NCBI GenBank assembly: GCA_026874595.1
Contig: CM049306.1
Location: forward strand, 12,733,019 to 12,797,018
DNA length: 64,000 nucleotides
Origin: Sipunculus nudus
Lineage: Eukaryota; Annelida; Sipuncula; Golfingiida; Sipunculidae
Reading direction: 5' to 3'
The position numbers and the translations under genes were made by a program. The notes beneath the pieces are model-generated. The model was given only the letters and a program-made list of their open reading frames with translations, had not been told where the DNA came from and did not search any database. The stretch's first letter is position 1; each line of letters starts with the position of its first letter. This document shows, in pieces, positions 55,861 through 64,000 of the stretch.

Positions 55861-56352
55861 TTAAAGATTATGGTATCTATGCTAGAACACTCATAGCAGA
55901 ATTCACACATCAATTTTATAAACAACAAATGAATTACAAATATATTTTATTGCATACTACAATCAACATTAACATTAGTAAATGTACATATCAACAAGTA
56001 AGGGCAGCTGAGTCTTCATGGATCCCAGTCATGAAATATCCTGTATCTCAGTGATATAGTACATACAGTATCACAAAAATGACACATTATTGTACAAATG
56101 AACACAAAGCTTATAACTCTCAAAAACGAAAGTATTTTCATTAAAACTTAAAATGTGCATCTCATTTTCATACACATCAATTCAAACAAATTATATTTCA
56201 CATGACCTTGTAAAAGAAAGTATTTTTGCATTTGTACAAGTTATAATCTTCTGTCATTCACCAAATCATCATTATAACTACTGTGTTTCACACTAGATAA
56301 AAGACAAGATAGTTCTGTGTGTATACTGACAAACCCAAGCTACAACAATCGC

Positions 56353-56379
56353 ACTCACACACACACACACACACACACA
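56353..56379. repeat. (CA)n microsatellite
   Basis: About 13 perfect CA copies. Confidence 0.9.
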
Positions 56380-56745
56380 GATGAAAACGTGAATATGAAC
56401 TGAAGATGTTAGCTGAGGGAACACAGAAGTATTTGTTACATTTAATAATAATACAAGCACATAGAGCTGAAGCTTACACTTATACCAATCCTTTTTTTTC
56501 TATAATTTTACAATTGTTTTAACAATTTATACTAAAGTTATAAATACACTAAAAACTGATCTGCGTACCCACATTATGAATGACCTTCAAATATAGTTGT
56601 GAGAATCCCAATTTCGAATTAAAACAACAAGATTTCTTCAAGCTCTTTCCTTACCCTTTTGTCTAATGTTTTTTATGTTTACCTATGTATTGATGTTCAA
56701 CAATAATTACCTTATCATAATCAAGGTTTATTTTCAATCCTCTTG

Positions 56746-56852
<107 letters not shown>

Positions 56853-56898
56853 GAGTTACCCTCCATTGTAAAGTGCTCTATGGCCTACAGATTAGGAA

Positions 56899-57060
56899 CT
56901 CTGAAGAAAAATAACACTAAATTCAATACAGTCTGTTTCACGGGATGCGACCTGATCATCAGGTGAATGTTTTTAAAATCCTAACAACATTCACCTGATG
57001 ATCGGGTCACATCCCGTGAAACAGACTGTAATGAATTTACAGTGTTGTTTTTCTTCAGAG
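56899..57060. mobile_element. Fold-back element between TA tracts
   Basis: Arms of ~72-77 bases: CTCTGAAGAAAAA and CAGTCTGTTTCACGGGATG on the left, their inverse ending CTTCAGAG at 57060 on the right, around a ~15-base spacer. Only a few mismatches. It lies between a long TA tract and a TATATATGTGTG tract, so probably a palindromic insertion into TA. Confidence 0.75.
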
Positions 57061-58264
57061 TTATATATATGTGTGTGTGTGTGAGTGTGTGTTCATGTTC
57101 AGTGGAGCATTTTGCAACTGATTTCAAATTTAGGATGCATTAACCCCTCCTTGCACATGGTTAAAATGTATCTACTCCATTGTGAGGCTGGATGGGCAAA
57201 CTTGATACTTCCATATTTAGAAGTTTGAGGATTAAGCATGCTCAGAATGTGTTCTAATGGTATTGTCCCAAGCACAAATATACTGGACAACACCAATTTC
57301 TGGATTTCTTTTGTTTAATAAACATAATGGGACCTCTGTGTTTTTTTTTTTCCAAAAATGTTTAAATAAATATTTCATGAAATAATGTAATGTAATTATG
57401 AGATGTGTAAAAATACTAAGATCCAGTAATGATGTAAATTAATACACCAGGTGTGGAAATATTCTGATATTTAGATTTGAAATCTATTTAGGTTGGAATA
57501 AAAAAAATTTAAGTGAACAAAGCTCTGAGCAACACTATGATACTATGACTCAAAAATATGTCCAAGTTGTGTTGACACTAATGGAGAACCTTTGAGTTGT
57601 AGGATCCTGTTTTAATTAAGTGCAAGTCATATTTTAAGCTTATTCGGAAGCAAATGAGAGTGGCGGCAATGGTTTTTTTTGTGTCATACTTGGTGTCACA
57701 ATAGTTTCACAATTGTTAACAATGGTAGGCTTATTTAAACCTGCTGTCAGATTCAAGTCTTTTATGATGTCACTGAAGCAAACCCAAGATGCTTTACTGA
57801 TGGTATAAAAATAGTTCAATTTTACAATAAATATATATTTTATCATGTACCATCCTGATAAAGATATGTAGATATTTAATTTTAGTTGGAATGTCAAATT
57901 TGATTTTATTTAATTCATTTAAATTTTTTTTCTTCTTTTCTCAATTCAAATGAGAAATCAGACTTATTTTTTAATTCTATACTGATTCTTAATCAGGGAT
58001 ATACACTGTTTAGAAATTGCCAAATATTCTATAAAAGATAACTAACATTCTAAAAATTCAATATCATACCAACATTACCTCTGATATAAAAATATAATAA
58101 ACTTGCAATTTAAACCAAATAATTCATAACTTTCTACTTTATTTCAATTTTACTTAAATGATACAGCACATGGAGAGAAACAGATAATTTCTGATGATCA
58201 GCAGTTCACTTCATCAATGAGATATGAGATATATTAGTTATATTTTGTGAGAGTCTGACACCCA

Positions 58265-58267
<3 letters not shown>

Positions 58268-58336
<69 letters not shown>
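58268..58336. repeat. (TA)n microsatellite
   Basis: About 34 perfect TA copies. Confidence 0.95.
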
Positions 58337-58343
<7 letters not shown>

Positions 58344-61300
58344 ATAGGCCAAAGTATAAATATCAGGGAACACCTCTTCACTACCAGTAAACAACTTTTA
58401 ATTAGTTTGACACCTAAATATATACATATTTATGACTCTGATATTAAAGATTATATGGCTGCATACACTAAGCAAACATGAATCACAGGTCAGCATTGTT
58501 AATATTATAACCACACAGCTGCAGCTCACTGATTGACACATGCTGGATTGTCCATAAATGAATAAAAGACCATCCCAAGGCCTAGATACTGAATCTGAAG
58601 GGGCAACATTGACACAGTTCAATACAAATAGATACATATGAGAATGACATAACAGGTACAAGAAAGGTCTTTGGTCCTGGAGTTACAGATTTGATTTCAA
58701 ATCTTTTACAGAAAAAAAAACTGATTTACTGACTAGCTGCCCACCAAACTGTGGTTAAGGACGAATCTCATTAATATTGCTATTACTAGTCAGAACTTTT
58801 GAGGTCTGTCTCAAAATTGAAATAGTAAGTTTATGATGCTCAATTTGATGTAGTTAGACCACAAGCCTCAAGACTACAAAATTTGTGGTTGGTCTGTAAA
58901 CTTGGACTTGAAAAGAATGAAAGTAGGGGAAGGTTATCTGTGCTGGTTTAATTGGTGGAAACACTGTATATAATCATGGTAACATTAAAAATTGTCTAAA
59001 CATCATATTTGTGATAAGTTTTCCTAAAATTATTTAAATCCTTATGCAGAATTTTCCAAATAAAATTTGTCAGATGGTGGGAGTGTAATGGTTTAATTTC
59101 TGATACTGGTATCTGAGACTCTACATGTATAACTTTTTTATATAAAGGTAAACTTTATCAGTGGTACATAAACCAAGAGTAACTTAAAGAAAGGTCATCT
59201 GTACCATAACTGAGAATCAGTCTGAGAAGTAAACTGGTCCAATGTCTATGTTTCATCATCAATCACAACTTCTTCAGTAATTTTATTTTAATAAATAAGT
59301 TTGCAGCATTAACATTCAATATGACTTGCTGACTAAATTTCATATCAGGCTGCAACTAATGCAAGAAATTATGTTTTCCTGAATAAAAGACTGGTAGCTT
59401 GTATGATGATATTCATTACCTGTTTATACCACCATCGCGGTAGATTTTATAGAAATTTCTATAAGATTTCACAACAGGGAAATATCAAAAGTGGCTAAAA
59501 CCTGCATGTAAGCATATAGCTACCACCATGGAGCTTTAGTTGGGTCAAATATTCCAGGCTCAGCTTCTAGATATGAGGAGAAAATGATTTTAGCCACATT
59601 TTAGGGTTATATTTCCAAACATGCCTGACCTCAAAATTAGAATTTTCTACCATGGGTGCAAAATCTGATCTGCAAATGTACAGTTTACCATGCAAAGACA
59701 TCTTAAAATACACATTCTTTACTGCACCTGAATATTTGTATTGTGAATAGGAAATCCTCCTGATAACTGAAGGGGTGTACAAATCCAGAATTACAAGTTC
59801 CTAAGTTCCATTTTTATGATACTGTTTATTAATTAAGTTTGCTACTGGCTGGATATGAAAAGGTGAAACTATTCTTAAGTGTAGAGCGGTCCAAAATAGG
59901 CCATGGTGACCTTATTATTAGTGTGGAGGTAGAGCTTGGATATATGTGAAAGATTCAGTCAGGGACCATGTCTGGATGTTTTCAAATGACCTAAAAAGTT
60001 TGGACCACAGCTCTTAAAAACTGGGTGACTTTTACTTAATCTGACGCCCAGTCATGAGTATCAGCAAAGTATTTTTGAATGCAAAAATGTACTGAAGCTG
60101 ATAATTCCAGACAGAGGAATAATAATAAACAAGTCTAGAGCATGGAGGTACAGACAGGGGGAATAAATGACATAAAAGTAAGATTAATATATCCAGGAAA
60201 ATCAACTACTGGGCTAGATGAAAGTAATAAAACATGCACAAATGGCTGGAAAAGATCTTTGCATTTATTCATGATCATCAAAGTTTTATCTAAAACATGA
60301 TTATGGTTAAGATTAGGATCGAAGAAATAATACATATCTGTTCTCATGGTAAAAATGTGACACAAACATAAAATCATATCCTAAAATATTAGAACAATTT
60401 GTAAGTATCTTATTATCTGTTCATTTGTTACCAGAGTTAAACACTCTCAAGGATGTGGCCCCCCATTGACAAGATGTGAAACAGGCTGGAGATTTTATCT
60501 AAAACTTTAAAAGATTACCCTGAAAGTAGTGTAAATCATGGGACTAACATCTGATAATGTGTGACATTTAACTTAGACTGGCCCAGTCCATGAAATTGGT
60601 TAAGACTTAATTGTTGCCTCTGACAGAGATCAAACGTTCCTGCATTGTATTGCACTTAGTATCAGTACTGCCTCCTTGTGGCAACTCATATAGCTAATTT
60701 ACCTCTCTCTGACCCTCTAACTGTTAGTTATATAGCCAACACAGAGCTACATTATTGATGCATGAAATCATGTATTACTTACACATTTTAGTACAAACAT
60801 AAATACTATCACCCTGGCAGGGCTACATTTAACTGAACACTTCTTGAACACTTTTTTTAAATGATAAATCAATTTCAATATCTAGCAATCCATAACCCAA
60901 ACTCTGGTAAAAATCTGTTCTAACAAACCAATCCATTTTAAGCTGCACTGTATCTAATATTGAGTGTCCATATGACCGGCAATTTAGTTTGACAAAATGT
61001 CTCATTAATTGATTTTCCTTGCATGACTCATATCAGTATAAATGAAGATCATCATATTTCACTGCATGTTTTTTCATTGTAGTGTTAAAGCTGTTGATTT
61101 TTTTTATAATTATTGTTTCAGGTAATTACTGAAAATAATGACAACCATTATAATAACAGTACAAAATATCATTAATCTTATGTGCGTATGCATGTGTTTC
61201 AGAGACAGAGAGAGAGATGCACCAGCATATGACATAAGGAATTTATCACATAATTATATGTAAGCACTGACGATAGGGACACATCAGGTCAAACTATGCT

Positions 61301-64000
61301 GAAAGTTATATTTTGTTCTTAAAATTTGGACATTGCACACTTGATACCCATGTATGAAAGCAGAAACTATTCTACTCATTAATATATATACAGCTATGTA
61401 CAGTGTAAGGCCGCTATAACTTATTGTTAATTTCTATTTTCAATCAGACACAGGTATTCAATTTAATTTCATTACACATACCTGTATTAAATTTCATTTC
61501 ATGGCATATACAAACTTATTTTATCAATCCATTTCATAATTCTATGATATGAAATTCATTTCTATTTTTAAACTAACACTGCCTGTATAATATTAACTCA
61601 CTACCCCTAATAGGTTAAGTTTTGTATGGATGTAAGCGTTTTGTTTTGAACATGTTTGTCATGAAATCTCTGTGTTTTGACCCTGCTTCCATATATATTG
61701 CACTTTCCCAAACCATATGCAAATCAACTTAATGAATTAAGTACCATCAAAATTAGTTTAACAATCTGCAAGTTTACAAGCATACAATCAATGTGTGTTC
61801 ATTTGATTCCATTCATTTATCACTTTTTCTAGGCATGCTCACTGATTGTTTCATACCTATCACAAATGATATGATAGTGATTTATTTCCACACCATGATG
61901 TCACATGGTTATGTCACATGATCATGGCCATATTTCATTTTTCTTTATTGTAACAAGCATTTGCACACACCAATTTCCTATTCAAAAGTTTCTGAAAATC
62001 AGAAAACACGTCTTAACATCACCTGGCCCCAGAATATAATATTCCTATCATAATATTTGAGACTTTGTTAGTCCAAACTTGATTTCCTAAGACTTATTAC
62101 ATATATTAAATATATTCTAAAGTAAGATACACTGCATCCTGGTGATGATGAGCAAAAGCACGGCTTCTGCAGGTAAATGTGATAAAATGATATCTAAACT
62201 TACATCTACGTATAGGAATACATATTACACTTGCAGCTATATAATTGTCATGAATGTATGCATGTGAACACTAGCATTTCATAAAACAACATTAAATGTA
62301 CATTTTTTATATACAGAAACCCACTAAAAGAACACACCAATGTACTCTGGTATCACCCAAGAAGTGAAGTTGGAGCATGCAAGATTAAGTTAAAACATAC
62401 TGTTATACGTGTATTTCCAAGCATATTATAATTCTTAAGATATTCACAACTAGATACCCTTATGATAAAAATGTTCAAATAAAACTTGGAACAGACAACT
62501 CACAGAGAGAAATGGTGCATGTATTAAGACACTCTTACAGTGTAATCTAAATAATATATTAACATCTTATCATCATATGCCATGTGACCTCAGCCTTGCA
62601 GACTGACTAGAATAAATAATAAGATCACAGGAGTCTATTCATATACTGTATTCCATCTAATAAATACCTTAAGTGATTAAAATTGTATATTTTATGGGGA
62701 CGGGGGTTGGTTTAATTAGTCTCTGAACAATAATACCTCTGTCCAAGCACCTTATTATATATTCTGATGAAACATCCTCATTTCCATAACTAGCCCCCTG
62801 ATTATGTTTGCAATGAAGGAACACTGTCTACAGTAGCCACCGACAGTATGTCATCTTATAAGACATCGGATATAAAGAAAAATCTTGGTTTTATAAATGT
62901 CAGAGATGGCAGAGAGGAGACACTGAGCATATATAAGGACTGCCATGAAACACTTGCAGATATCTGTTTAAATATCAATATTATGTTGTCTTAGGTTCTG
63001 TATATTTAAAGTGATTCTGCAGGTAATAATGTTTGGAGTGGTAGCGAATATGTTTCTATGTTACTGATGTGAAAAATGTTTTTCTTGATTTTATAATGTA
63101 TCTTCTCCATGAAGATAGGCATATTATACACACATTTTGTTTTATGGGTCAACATTATTATTATTGTTGTTATTATTACCTGTATTATTATTTCTGTTTA
63201 TATTAAAAAGAGCATATTTACAAAGGACCATATTTCTGAATTTCTCTCCTGTATTTTATACGGTGTTCCTGACACAACAATGACACATTAATGAGCTGAC
63301 CAAGAAAGACTGGCAAGTTCATTTGTTTCTAATTTACCACATTTTAATTTTTTGTACCAGAATATTAGATCAAGCAGCAAAGCTGCAAAGTAACAATACA
63401 TGCTACCTATCACTGACCATCAATTCAGGCCGCAGCATCAGAGCTTTTAGTGACTGTGAAGACAGGTTGGAGGACAGGTGTTTGTATAGGCAGAGACATC
63501 TATTAGATGTAATACAATATGTTTTTAAAGGAGACTCTTATTGTCTGATCAAAATCAGAGAGGTATATGGCTGTAAAGGTAATAAAAGTTCTCCACATGC
63601 ATACATTCAGAGAAAGTAACATACTACACATATTTACCTGGTATACTACATATAAAATGCTATATGCAAATTTTAAAATATGATAATATATAACCCTAAA
63701 ATTATGGACATCAGCTAATGATAACATGATTTATACACACTGTTAAAATAATTGAGATTCAGTAAATCATATCCAAGATGAAGCAATCTGTATTGTAGTT
63801 TATGTTATTAAATTCCCCTAAGTGTGTCTAACATATGTATTTATTTGTGGATAATATAACACTGTTGTATCATGTAGCTTATTTGTTAACTGGTATACTA
63901 TTACCACTACTGGTACATAACTGACTGAATGCCCACTGGTAAATTTGATATTTTCCTGTTGTCTGATTGGTCATTTCTGCCACAGTGCATATTTATAATT

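Noticed and set aside
63323-63619. 98-codon plus-strand frame at the right edge
   Set aside because: No recognisable domain, AT-driven composition and no splice or start context; chance frame.

Overview
This is a eukaryotic, animal nuclear sequence: AT-rich, intron-rich, with GT-AG exon junctions and abundant interspersed repeats. The two genes I recognise are metazoan. The repeat style (GGTGGCGCCACC-bearing tandem repeats, Helitron-like elements with internal tandem monomers, pogo elements, long G/C homopolymer runs, TA microsatellites) resembles a marine mollusc, probably a bivalve. That taxonomic guess is inference, not proof.

Layout. 159-14662 (+): the last nine coding exons of a galactocerebrosidase gene (GALC, GH59 lysosomal hydrolase); the earlier exons lie left of the window. 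14663-18611: 3' flank, tail-to-tail with the next gene. 18612-55164 (-): a complete seven-exon CIAO1 gene (cytosolic iron-sulfur assembly WD40 protein). Its exons join in frame to 338 codons plus stop, against 339 residues in human. Only 1017 bases of this 36.5-kb gene are coding. 55165-64000: no gene I can support; microsatellites and fold-back repeats.

The CIAO1 introns hold the most interesting material. Three of the six introns contain tandem copies of their own exon-intron junctions. (1) Intron 3 holds about 8.5 kb, roughly 140 units of 51-58 bp, each carrying the pyrimidine tract, the acceptor AG and the first ~31 bases of exon 4. (2) Intron 2 holds about 1.35 kb of 68-bp units carrying the acceptor and first ~25 bases of exon 3. 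(3) Intron 6 holds two extra 86-bp-spaced copies of the end of exon 6 with its donor. The gene is therefore crowded with decoy splice sites matching its real ones. The intron 3 array also contains a recent 2,850-bp higher-order duplication and a tRNA-like fold-back element.

The rest of the CIAO1 introns is a graveyard of transposons with readable history. A ~2.4-kb repeat (intact copy 50386-52770) is present a second time at 37053-45643, interrupted by two Helitron-like elements, one of which is itself interrupted by a pogo-superfamily transposon. The same Helitron-like families occur in GALC introns. One of them carries regularly spaced direct repeats of the nuclear-receptor half-site AGGTCA. 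The two genes have no evident functional link.
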